Below, piece after piece: positions 40,385-51,500 of a stretch of DNA of 64,000 bases. The stretch is taken from the NCBI RefSeq assembly GCF_001949145.1, contig NW_019091478.1:114341-178340 (forward strand). The letters are read 5' to 3'. How positions within the stretch are numbered: the first letter of the stretch is position 1; each line of letters begins with the position of its first letter. Made by a program: the position numbers and the translations under genes. Below the pieces are notes generated by a model that saw only the letters and a list, made by a program, of their open reading frames with translations, did no database searches and was not told the origin of the DNA. Source of the DNA: Acanthaster planci (Eukaryota; Echinodermata; Asteroidea; Valvatida; Acanthasteridae).

Positions 40385-40540
40385 CGACAAGCTCGGTGGT
40401 CGAGTGGTTAAGACTAGTTGGCAGGAGGTCGTGGGTTCGAGTTCCACCCAAGTACGCTTATGTTTTTTTCACAAGCCCTCGGGGGCATACACAGTGTTAA
40501 AATACACGTCGGGCAGGGCAAAAAATCCAAAGGTGACAAT
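40385..40540 (+). repeat. tRNA(Leu/Ser)-like SINE with CACAAGCC tail
   Basis: TGGTCGAGTGGTTAAG resembles a class II tRNA box A and GGGTTCGAGTTCC a box B. The tail, CACAAGCCCTCGGGGGCATA to ACACGTCGGGCAGGGCAAAA, recurs as two inverted copies at 59127-59290. No intact tRNA fold. Confidence 0.65.
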
Positions 40541-42592
40541 TTTCATCCCTTTTTCTCTTCGAAACTGAAATTTTTCGGGGTTGGACCATCAGCTTTACGA
40601 TCTGTATGTGTTTCTTTTTAATACGTGTGTACAGGTTATTTAGGGGAAAAATTATGGTTGTCTTTTGGTCAAAGCTAGAATAAAAACATACCGCAGTTGT
40701 TCAAGCATTGTGCATTTCATACAGAAATAAACTGAAAGGAATATTCTGCGTTTACGACAGATCCTAACGTTTAATCTAGCCTTTGCTGACAAGAACTGGT
40801 CACGCGGCAGGTCAACTTGACTGAATCTAGAAGAACCCATCGACTGCAGTAGGTAAATATTTGTAACGTGCAATCTCGTTTTCACGTAGAAATATGCGCG
40901 AAGTGCGTAGCAACGACACCACCGGAAGTGACAGGTCGTTACAGAAATGCGTTTTACCCATCTTCAGGTGACTTGTCCAAAATATTACTTGAAGAACACA
41001 GTTAAAATTCCGACACGAGTGTTTCTTAGGGGTGGTTTCAGTGTGAAATCATTCTTCCCAAAATTATCAAACGTGATAGAAACTGCCCCAAATGAAATCC
41101 CCTAGGCGGACTACACGGAGTTTAGGGAAGCTTGCTGCATGATCTTTTATTTGTAGGCTCTAAACTATACTCCGCAATCAGTAAACAAATTTACAAGCCT
41201 GTGTAGAGCTCGGGTTTAACTCTCAGCAGTATACATGCAAAGTTACTTTTCCAGTAAGGTGCGCGAACATTAATTCTTGAGAAACGGTCTTTACGTTCAG
41301 GTTCTATTCATAGGAAGTTGCTGATTGCCGCCTTTCCCTACTTAAAAGTAAAACTCTTGCGTTAAAATGTCGCTTTCCTTTACTTAGATGTAGCCATTTA
41401 AATGACACAAAATAATCATTCGGCGATATTTCTTTGTTTGAATAGAAAAAAGAAAGAACTGATGCCTGAATCCCAAGTTACAATTTTACCCCTAGGACTG
41501 GGATGCATCAAGGTACCAGGAACCCCTCCTTTGGAACCAAATTAGACCAACAACTAATTAAAAAAAGTCTACACAATGTGGCGGCTCATGACAATCACAA
41601 GTTAGGGCAACATTTCTGTATAACACTCGGGCTCACAATATTGCTGTACATGTATATGAGAAGAGTTGTATTTTGACTACCGGGTAGTAAACGCCGGTTG
41701 CAGTCCTGTTGTTGTAACCCGGTATCGGGCGTGTGTAAGATAAGAACGCATCCGAACGCCATCGCCCCTATGTTTTGAATAATTATCCACCAGAGCAACC
41801 CCCATAAGCCACGCGGAGGAAACAGCCTCGATGAGAAAGAAATGGCCCTTGATGCGATCCCAGACGATTTGGAAATAATTAAGCACTTAAGCACTAATTA
41901 AGCATGATGAACAGTGGGCTTTCCTCAAAGTGACGGAAAAACGGGCCTGATAGGCGAGGGCGAGTAGATGCCAACTGCCTCAACGCTGTGACGTGACAAA
42001 TGTCAGTGTACTCTGATTGCAGAAGATGAACCAGTTGGGGGGGGGGCGCTGATTGATCTTCGATTTCTGCAAAAAAAGCACCACAGTAAGAGTGCCCCTC
42101 GTTATCAGAGCGTGAAAACTGCACACCCTGAAAATCATCGCGCTCAGGAAAACAGCTTTAAATAGGATCGCTTCAAAAGTCGAAGAGCATACTCTCGGAA
42201 GAGCGTAGATCGTGTGCCCTAAAGAGTGGCAGGGAAATAGGCAACTGAGTATCTTTACATGGACAGAGCCGTTGAGCGCCCTCTAACATTTTTGCCACGA
42301 CAAATTGTTGGGTATACAGAGAGCAAAAATAAAGCTGTTGTCATTCTCCGAATGGCTGCGACAAAATGGTCTTACCCCGTATTTTTTCTTAGCGCGAATT
42401 CAATAACAGCTGATTGGATAGAAGTCATCCCAGGGCATTTCAACAGGCCTGGGACTTTTATTCTTGAATAACTATCCAATATACCCTCCTTTTGCTTGTA
42501 ATAATTGCTGACCCAAGTTGTTCGAAGGATTGGACAATCAACGAGTGCGAAAGACAGCAAACTATGAAGTTGCTGTTGTGCTGAGTGTAATG

Positions 42593-42619
42593 CCTTTTAC
42601 CCTGCATGAGGGTAAAAGG
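42593..42619. repeat. Short perfect hairpin
   Basis: CCTTTTACCCT, five-base loop GCATG, then the exact reverse complement AGGGTAAAAGG. Intergenic, function unknown. Confidence 0.6.
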
Positions 42620-43453
42620 GGTACATATAATGTCAATAGTTGTGAACTATTAGGATGATAAATTATCTCTATATGAATTTATTAACGGCGGTGGGTCGTG
42701 GAAGTGTTGGGTTAATATGCGCTTAAATTCAACCGAGCCGCGCCTTGCTGCCGCAACTTTGTCAAAGTGACCGACAATGCCTGCATCTGAAAAAAAGGTT
42801 TCTTTAGGGCAATCCAATCGCACAATCAGAACAAAATCATCCATTAACGATTTAAGACAGCCGCACACAAAACATTGCAATGATAAACAGGGATTTTCAT
42901 AAGCATAAGCAGATTCAGTATTAAACCCTGTCCCTCCAGCAGGGTTACATTTTGTGGTGACTGAGTGATGCCCAACACGTACTCAAACAAACCATATACC
43001 GCATCTAAATTGAACACTTAAAGTTTGAAAGAGATTGACTATTAACGACAACGAAAACGCCACTATGATTTAAGATCTCTTGTGCTTCGATAATCGTAAC
43101 TAACTGGTAAAAGCCAGTAAAATCAACTTACAGGAATGGTGAGATTGGAGAGTTGAATGCCTGTTGACGAAATAGAATACCTATAACACGCACCCAACAA
43201 CGGGCTACGACGACAACAACAAAACAAAAAACACGACAGTTGTGAGAAAGAAATCCCGGTATAACAAGGTGGAAATCATGCATGAATTTGAACGCGTGTG
43301 ATTAAAAAAAGATTTTTTTTTATTTTGCTGAAACTGGCTGGGAAAACCTATTATATTACCTACCGTTAACCGGCGTTTATACATCGAACATCCTCACAAC
43401 ACGGTACCTTTCCCTCGTAATTTTCCTTCATAATTTTCACACCAATGCAAACA

Positions 43454-43681
43454 CAGTTCCGGAGGCGTAACTAGGGCAAAATGTCAAGTCCGGGGGCACC
43501 CGGGGGTGGACACATTTTTTCTTCAAGGGGGCACCACAAGAAAATAAGTCGGAGCTGCATTGTTATTATAAACTCGACAGAGCTTAATCACGGATTTCAA
43601 ATAGGGGAGGGGGCACCCGGGGAGGGTCACGGGCATCCGCTGAGGGCTAGTGCCCCTGGCCCCCGTAGTTATACGTCACTG
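43454..43681. mobile_element. Probable DNA-transposon MITE with CAGTG-type ends
   Basis: The left end CAGTTCCGGAGGCGTAACTA and the inverted right end CAGTGACGTATAACTACGGG share a GGCGTAACTA-like terminus. The interior is rich in GGGGGCACCC. Ends of this CAGTGGCGTA type are common in animal DNA transposons. Confidence 0.5.
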
Positions 43682-43723
43682 CACAGTGCATGTGCGTATT
43701 AAGTTAGAGGGGCGTATAGTAGG

Positions 43724-44171
43724 ATAGGCTGTGCCGAATATCAGAATATCCAATTATTCGATCGATTATCGAACTTCTTGAATGTTATTTTCAGAATTAG
43801 AATATTCAAATGTGAAATTAACAAAAAGAAAGGAAGAATGTTCTTGCTTTAAATGAAAAAAATCGCACAATGGAGGCTTGTTTTAAGCAGATTGAACGGA
43901 AAAACAACAGAATAATACATCCTACGATTCAAACAGTAAATTCATTAAAAAATTAAAAGGAATAAAAACTTAAAGTTTCAACACGGCAAGAAGTGCTGTT
44001 TTTCTCTTCATCTTGCTTACTCGTGTCTGGAGATAGTCCTAGATGTGGGAAGACGTTGATTGTAATGTACAATTGAGTGTATTTTTTTCAACTGATTTTT
44101 TTAAATGGTTTGTCGGTGCGACCGAATATCGAATTGAAGGTTGAATATTATACTGGAAGTGACTCAGCCCT
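43724..44171. mobile_element. hAT-like AT-rich non-autonomous element, copy 1
   Basis: Left end AGGCTGTGCCGAATATCAGA, right end GACTCAGCCCTA. More than 250 bp of the interior is related, in the opposite orientation, to 47625-48455. No transposase frame recognised. Confidence 0.7.
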
Positions 44172-45534
44172 ACAGTAGGGAAATGGGTCTTCAAAGGCGG
44201 CATTTTGCGTGTTCGTGTTTCGTGAACGGCCCTTTAGGCACTGCTTGCGATCGGCAGGGCAGTTTTTCATTTTCTTGTCCACTGAAACGTGTCCTTCACC
44301 TTTTCAGGGTCCGAAGGTGGATAACCTCTCCATCCCCGTCTATTTCTCACCATTCCTATAATTTTTCGTGCCGATGGATGACTCAGATAGGCCAGTATTC
44401 TTTGGCAAGTTTTGTCACACCTACAGTGCACTGTTCCCGTACCGTTCCCGCAAAATGAACGTTAAAGAAACGTTCACTTCGAGCAATCAGACACAAACTT
44501 TTTAAATGCGCATCAAGCCACCCAACCGCCGGGCGGGAGGCGAGGAGGGAACTGTCATGTTGTTTGTTGATGTTTATCGCGCGTGGTGATGGGAGGGACA
44601 TGAGACACTGTACATGTACATGAACATTACCTGTCGCGAGGCGCGGACTGCATGTGCCCCGACAGGAAATTTCGGATCCAGCGTAGCGCGAAAGCTTGAC
44701 GACGTGCGTTAAAGGGGAATACCACTGACCATAATCGCTCGACATCGGGCGTGGTCGCTTACCATGCAGTACATGCGGGGAGAAGTCCTGATCAAAACAA
44801 ATCATGCATTGTAGTATCAACGTGCAAAAAGGCTAGAATTAGATCAGTGGTCATGGAGGAATGCGTTCTTATATTACCCAGATTGAGGTTCTTACGTATT
44901 AAAAGTCAACACAGGTTAAGCAACTTTGTCTTGTTAAAGGTTGTCGCATAATGAAGACCATGAAAAGATACATACAATGATCTTGACTTTCAACACCCTG
45001 ACGCTACGTCCCAAATTTCTGGTCGATATTTTTCAATGGTTTTCTCGCGTTGCTTTAGCTTAGCAGTGACCTGAATAGAAAGATACTTTGCGGGGACAGG
45101 GACCGTTGGGAGGGTGGGACCCAGTTAACCATCACATGTAGGTGTGTCTACACCAGACATTGTGGCTGCGGCTTTGTTTTCAAGTATTGAAAGAACCCAC
45201 AGTGCGTAGCCGTAGTCTTGGACAGTGTTGCGACAAGGCCTCGCGTTCTTGTAAAAGGTATCCGAACAAAGTGGACCTGCAATTCAACTGGTACCCATTC
45301 AAAGGAACGTAAACACAACAGATCGCTAGTGGTGGTGAGGGAGCAGTGAATTGAAGTCAACATTACTCCACACCCATAGGCCTTGTAGTACAGTAGTAGT
45401 TTTCCGCTCTGAGTGTATTCGGAGTGCTCGTGATGGAAGTACATGGGGAAATTGTTACTTTTTGCCAAAGAGTGGGCCAGTCTTCTGTTCAGATGCAGGC
45501 TGTATGGTGATTGTGTTTTAGTGGGAAATTATAA

Positions 45535-45564
45535 ATGACTGAAGCTGAAGGGAAACCACCTCAG
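45535..45564 (+). CDS. SECISBP2L: SECISBP2L coding exon 1 (30 nt)
   Basis: Encodes MTEAEGKPPQ and ends CAG|GTAAGC at phase 0. The joined start, MTEAEGKPPQGTLLSAEVEP, resembles the short acidic N-terminus before LSADVKPFVP in human SECISBP2. No RNA evidence, so moderate confidence. Confidence 0.75.
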
Positions 45565-48500
45565 GTAAGCAAACTATTAGACTACATGATATATGAATAT
45601 GATGAAGGTGTATGTAACGATAAACGCGTTAACTATGTTAAACCATGGAGGTAAACGTTCTGTGCATGTCATGCATGTGTACATGTAGGCCTAGTGCAAG
45701 GCATGAACACGACGAAGACGTACAGTACATGTACATGTCGATCGTGCACTGCCCCAACGTCACGAAGTTTGATTATTTTCCGTTGCGCAACAATTTGTGC
45801 CAAAGCTACTAGGACTAATATAGAACACACCAGAGAGCCTGCTCTGTTGTCGTGGGCATATAGGCTGTAGTACTGATCGGCCTGATGACCTGTAATTTAA
45901 AGCTGAGTTTCCTGAGGCCTACCTCAAACAGTATTCATCATGACTTCATGTTCCTTATCATTAGCATTGTGAGCACCCTGTTCCTGTGATAAGGAAACAA
46001 ACTTTTAAGTCTACTTTTATGAAGCAACTCATTGAGATAAGTTGGTGATGCTTTCCTCTTTCAATTCAGAAAGATTATGTTAGTGAAGAGAGGACAGGGC
46101 TTTGATTTTTGAGGAAAATTATGTGGTAAAACAGCAGCATACATGATGTGGCAGAGCTTTCAATGAAGACGAATTAGGGAATGTCTGGTTCCTTGACCTG
46201 GATGAAGATATTTGACAAATGTTGATGGACTTATGTATATTCAAAATAGCCGTGTTGGGTAACCAGACATACATGTAGATGTGAAACAAAATGGTGTAAT
46301 TCGACTGAGCGGTTGTTGTTCACCAAGTGCGGTTGAGAAATTGTTGGGATTTTGCTTAAATACCGTCAAAATTTACTAAAACTAGAGCTACATGTATTAG
46401 GATTAGGATTGCCTTTTAATTTCTGCATAAAATTCCACCCCTGTTTATGTGTGCCACAGACTTTCCCAGGCATCAATTCAAAATTTATCATGTCTGTCGT
46501 GTGTACGTGTATTACTGTATTTGAGTAATTTCAAGTTGTTTAAGTTGATGCAGCAACGAAAACCAGTCGTGCTATTTAGCGTCAACAAACGTTAACACAC
46601 ACAAGTAGCATCAAGAAAGCGTTAACAACTTACCGGTACCGGTATTTCAGGTACTTTTTATTATGTATTTATTTATTTTCTTTTGCGGATAAGCATCACA
46701 CTTCATGATATCCACATTTGCACCCATGAAGCCACGTTGTAAGGAGTTATAATTGTTTAGGGTGAAAACAAGAAAATAAATCCGAGGGCACAAAATAAAA
46801 TGCGTACTGGTGGAAATATTGATCTACAGTGTCTACATATAAGCAAGAACAACTTAAATCATGTGTAAATAGAACAATCACGAGTACATGTATGTAAGTT
46901 ACAAACTTTGCTGAGTCAAGTACAGTCCTGTTTGACAGTTACATGTCTCTGTGCTCTCTGATAGTTTCCATCGAAGAAAGCTCATGTCCTTTAAAACTGG
47001 TATTATGTGCCTGCCGAAAGATCTGATACTGGGATATGTACATGTACATGTGCAGTAAAACATTCATCTTGCTGGCAGGATAAATCAATTAGGTTAATTA
47101 CTGGTAATTATGGTATTGCATGAAATACTGTAACTTGGCCATTCAGAAATGTACTGGTATGTATGCGTACACATGTACACTGTACATTGCTTGTCATGTA
47201 CTCGTACTGTATGTGTACATGTACGAGTACCGTAATGTACATTGTGCCCGGTGCATTTATCATGCGCATCTGTGAAGTTCACAGACCAGTGTCCCCAAAT
47301 GGAGGGATGTATTAGCAATCACGGTATGCATACAGTGTACAGTACATGTTCAGTATTCCATGTTCCTGTACCGTTACATGTAATGTATGTTCATGTACAT
47401 GTATCAGTTTTACAGTTTTTATGGATTCAGGGTGGTGCCAATACACCGAAGTCATTTTTTAATAAATCAAAGAATGTTAACCCCCCCCCTAGCCTGTATC
47501 ACCAGATGCTTTTTTGCCGGAAACCTGTAGGCACATAATTGAGTTCTCTGAAATCCTCCCTAAAAATGTAGGAAACCATGTACATGTTGATCATGTGACA
47601 TTATATGCACAGTACTGGGGATATTAGGGCTAAGTCAATTCGAATAATTCATTATTTGAAGATTTAGCCTTCAATTTGATCGAATGTCTGAATATTCAGT
47701 CGTACCGATTGGCAGATTGTTGATGAACAAACCATGATATCAGTTGCAATAATGCACACAATTGTAAAACTTCTCACATCTAGGAGTATGTGTATCTCCA
47801 GCCACAATTTAGCAAGATTTAAAGACGAACAGTATGCCTTGTCCTGTTGAAAATTTCTATTCCTTTAAAATTTTTCAATGAATAATTTACTCTTTGAATC
47901 ATTGCAAGATTTCTGTGTCTTTTCATTTGAATTTGCTTGAAACAAGCCTCCATAGTGCTGCTTTTCTCACTTAAAACAAAAGAAAATTCTCCCTTCGTTT
48001 TCATGAATATTTTGCATTCGAATATTCAAATTCAGAAAATAATATTCAAATATTCTATACTCAATAAGCCACTTGCAAGTTAAATTTGAATAAAATCTAG
48101 TACACTTTTTTTTCTGATTGCACAGAAACGTAACAATTTGAATTCCCCAGACTAAAGACACTGTTGCTATACCTCGTGATTAGGGGCAAGCTTTTGCATA
48201 GCGACCACCATCTCTGGAATGGACTGGTTCCTTTGTGCCGTTCTTATCCATTGAGAACAGTGTATTGTTGCAAGACATCTCTTATGTAACTAAGCAAAAG
48301 CTTGCCCTGAATCATGAGGTAAAGCAACAGTGGTTTAGTATGGAGAATTCAAGTTGTTATGTTCTCGTGAATTCAAAGAACTCAGTGTACCAGATTTAAT
48401 TCAAATTTAGCTCGCAAATTGCTTATTGATTATTCGGATATTCATCACAGCCCTAGGGGCTGTACATGTACATGTATGTGCCTCCAAGAGTTGGAAATGT

Positions 48501-51500
48501 ACTTTTCAAACATTAATGATTGGTAACATTTTTTATTGGTGATTTATTCTTTACAAACAGCCGTTATAATTAATGCCTGTACCCTACTAGCATGTCGCAT
48601 CGTAGGACATCTTCTGTTCCGAAGGTTCACGTTACTGTTTATTAACAGATTTATGATTAACTAAGAAGTGGAAGCTAAACTTAAGTTCTTGCTCAGCTGT
48701 CATGCTGAGGGTCATGGAAAGCTGGGCCATGTTTGCACAGCACGTATGACTAGTTACCTCCCCTCGGTGAGTGTTCTTTCCAATTGAATTGACGTCCACT
48801 GCAATTAAACTTTGGTCATGAATGTTTAAACTTTGACAAGTGGACCAGCAGTGAAAATGCTCTGGCCAGTTTTAGTCAGTTTTGATCAGAGTCTGTACCT
48901 CATTTGAAGGGCATTCATTCGCAAAAATCAGTTGTATGGAGGTCTAGTTTGTTTTTCCCAGAATTGACATGCAGATTTAGTACTTGAAAATTGTGTATTA
49001 AAGCCTCGGTGATCATTTGGTCAGCTGTAATGAGTGATGTGTGTGTTTTCCAGTAAAGTTTTCTTGTCTACGAGCAAGCATAAAGACATGTACCTGTACA
49101 TGTACATGTTTTACATACAAAGTGTGGACATTCTTTTGTTCTCCTGTGGTTAAGGAAAGTTGAGGAAAATGTTCCTTTTTTTCAACTACTGTAAATAACT
49201 CCTTCGAGCTGGATTTTTGATGATGATGTCTTGGACTGTTCCTCTTCATTTTGCCACAGATAACCTCGACCCCAAAATGCTTCTGAAACTGTTTTTCAGA
49301 GAGGGGAATGCATTGTGTGGACGTGTGCGAGTCCACACAATGCCATCATACCCTACATTACGTGGACTTCTTTTGTGGAGAGGTCCACACTATGTATGCC
49401 ACGCCTGTACATGTATGCATGTGTCAGGTGACCTACTTTGCAAGTTCGCATTCTTCTGAAAAATCTCGAAAACTCATAACAGTGTGAAGGGTATTCTTCG
49501 TCAGGATAGTTAATTGCAAAGTGAGCTTTCATTTCTCTCTCAAGTTCAGCAATCAGTTTGTTATGGCTATGAACCTACATGTACTGGTACATGTAAGGAA
49601 ATCGTCATTATGAAAGATTGAAACTAACGAATTGATTTTGGGGTCTTTCAGGGGACGCTGCTGTCTGCTGAGGTGGAACCTTTTGTTCCAGGGCAGTCCA
49701 ACTTTGCCAAGGCCGGAGGTACATGTACTGGTAGGCCCTCACCCACCAACGCTCAGCCTGGCCACACCCACGGCTCTGGACAGGTCTCAGCCGGGCATGC
49801 CCACCCAGGCTCCTTCAACCCTAAGACAGCAATGTCGGCGAGCCAGCAAAGCATTACCACCCCCAACGGATCCAGTTACACACTGACAGAACTACCACGC
49901 TACCTAACAAATTGCTATCCGTTTGTACAAGACAGGTAAGGTTTCTTTTGTCACTGTTTGTTGCAATGTCAGGATAGGCCAGCGTGTTGAGCCCTGCCCT
50001 ATTATGCTCTGATCAATCACAGCCATGATTGATGTCCGATGTGCACGCACAAAAGCCCCGCATGCATGCACACGGGCATGGTGGGTGCGCCTGGAACATG
50101 CGGTACAGCATTGGAGAAGTGCATGTCTGAGGTTCCCATGTGTGAAGAGGGCAGGGTCACTGGATCATCTATTACTTGGTTGCTTCTTTGAAAAACAAAT
50201 CCACTGTAAAAGTGAAGCTGTGTTCCCGCATGTATTTTCTTCTGTGTCATGTCAGTTCACCGTGTGCGCCACGTTAGACTATTACTATTATAACTACTGT
50301 GGAAAGTTTATTCGATGTGCGAAGTGACAGAAACGTCACACACCGCAGTCAGTGTGGAAATCACCGTTGACCTTTAGCGTAATATGACACTTAAACTTTG
50401 CCTGGAATAGAAACATTTGTGAAAAAGGATACCAGAACTCCACTTTTGGTTTGTCACCGATATTTAGAGGTGTAGAGGTTCTCTTCTCATTTGTGCTGAC
50501 TGAATATCCTCCAATTGTCATCTCCCGTTAGATATTCTTTAGCATTTTCACTGACACCGTGACCAATGAGAAATATAATCAAATCTGCCCTGTTTGAACC
50601 GGTGAATGGATGACACGTGGTGAAATCACTGGGTACATATGTTCACTGTGCATATCGAATGCTCATATATCGTTGTGTTGGCGTGCTACATGTACCACAT
50701 GTTCTCAAAGAAACAGGGAACCATGCCGCCGTGTTCATGCGCCCGCTACCAGTCTCAGTTTTTCATTTTTGGCAGGAGCATGGCTGTCAGTTTTCACCTT
50801 GGTTACTGTAATATGACAAGGTCGCACATCGTAGACAAATTCGGTGCACAAAGTGCTCTGAAATCATTAGCATTTTGTGTGGCATTTAAACAAAGTCACA
50901 CTACCTGTCCTGCATGTTTCAAAAGTTTGCTCAGATTATAAATGGTCTGTGAATAAAAATAAAGTGAAACCTAATAGACCTAAATCCTCCAACCTGTTGA
51001 AGAATTTATAACGTAGGTCTGTGGGGGTTAACGATCTGAAATTGTCCGGCATATGACTGTTCCATGTACATGTACATGTATGTACCTCTAATGTCTGTAC
51101 ATTGTACAACGTGCACAAGTACCATAGATTTTTTGGTTTCAAAATTGTACTGAGAATAAAGCCTGGAGGAATACAAGATTGGACCTCCGACGTGCAAATG
51201 ATTGAAATACCGGTAATTGCTGTGAACTTGAAGACCTCCCCAGGCTTGACCTTTTGGTTTGCCCTCAAAACTTTTCCTTCTGATTTTTTCCTCAGCCCGA
51301 ATTCAGTGAATTACTGTTTATCAAAGCATTGCTTACACCTGGTTATGTCCAGTGTATACGTGTAAATTGACGTCTGTCTGTTTTTATGATTGACTCTGTG
51401 GTACAAAACACGTGGACAAAACCATTTTCTTGTCCCGTTATATTTTTAGGCACCTTCTAGTACATGTATGTACAGGGTAGTGTAAACTTGTGCATTGGCC

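Larger units (their letters stand above)
39403..45534. other. Intergenic region between the zinc-finger gene and SECISBP2L
   Basis: About 6.1 kb with no supported gene. It contains a tRNA-like SINE with an inverted repeat (40284-40540), a hairpin (42593-42619), a CAGTG-ended MITE (43454-43681) and a hAT-like element (43724-44171). A weak ATTAAA at 39583-39588 might serve the zinc-finger transcript. The last kilobase probably includes the SECISBP2L promoter and 5' UTR, but no start site can be placed. Confidence 0.5.
45565..49651 (+). other. SECISBP2L intron 1
   Basis: 4.1 kb, AT-rich. It contains TACATGTA words around 45.7 and 47.0-47.4 kb and the hAT-like element 47625-48455 with a nested foldback. 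A GCATTGTGTGGAC/GTCCACACAATGC inverted repeat lies at 49309-49343. No exon supported. Confidence 0.6.

Noticed and set aside
41595-41894. Minus-strand frames of 69 and 99 codons
   Set aside because: Two overlapping frames over the same bases, neither resembling a known family and without clear splice context.
44383-44820. 145-codon minus-strand frame upstream of SECISBP2L
   Set aside because: No recognisable domain, mixed composition, and a TACATGTA-derived HVHV stretch. It is more likely chance openness in promoter-proximal GC-richer DNA.
49309-49343. Short inverted repeat GCATTGTGTGGAC/GTCCACACAATGC as a regulatory hairpin
   Set aside because: Only 13-bp arms in a repeat-rich intron with no conservation evidence. 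Noted under the intron but not scored as a finding.
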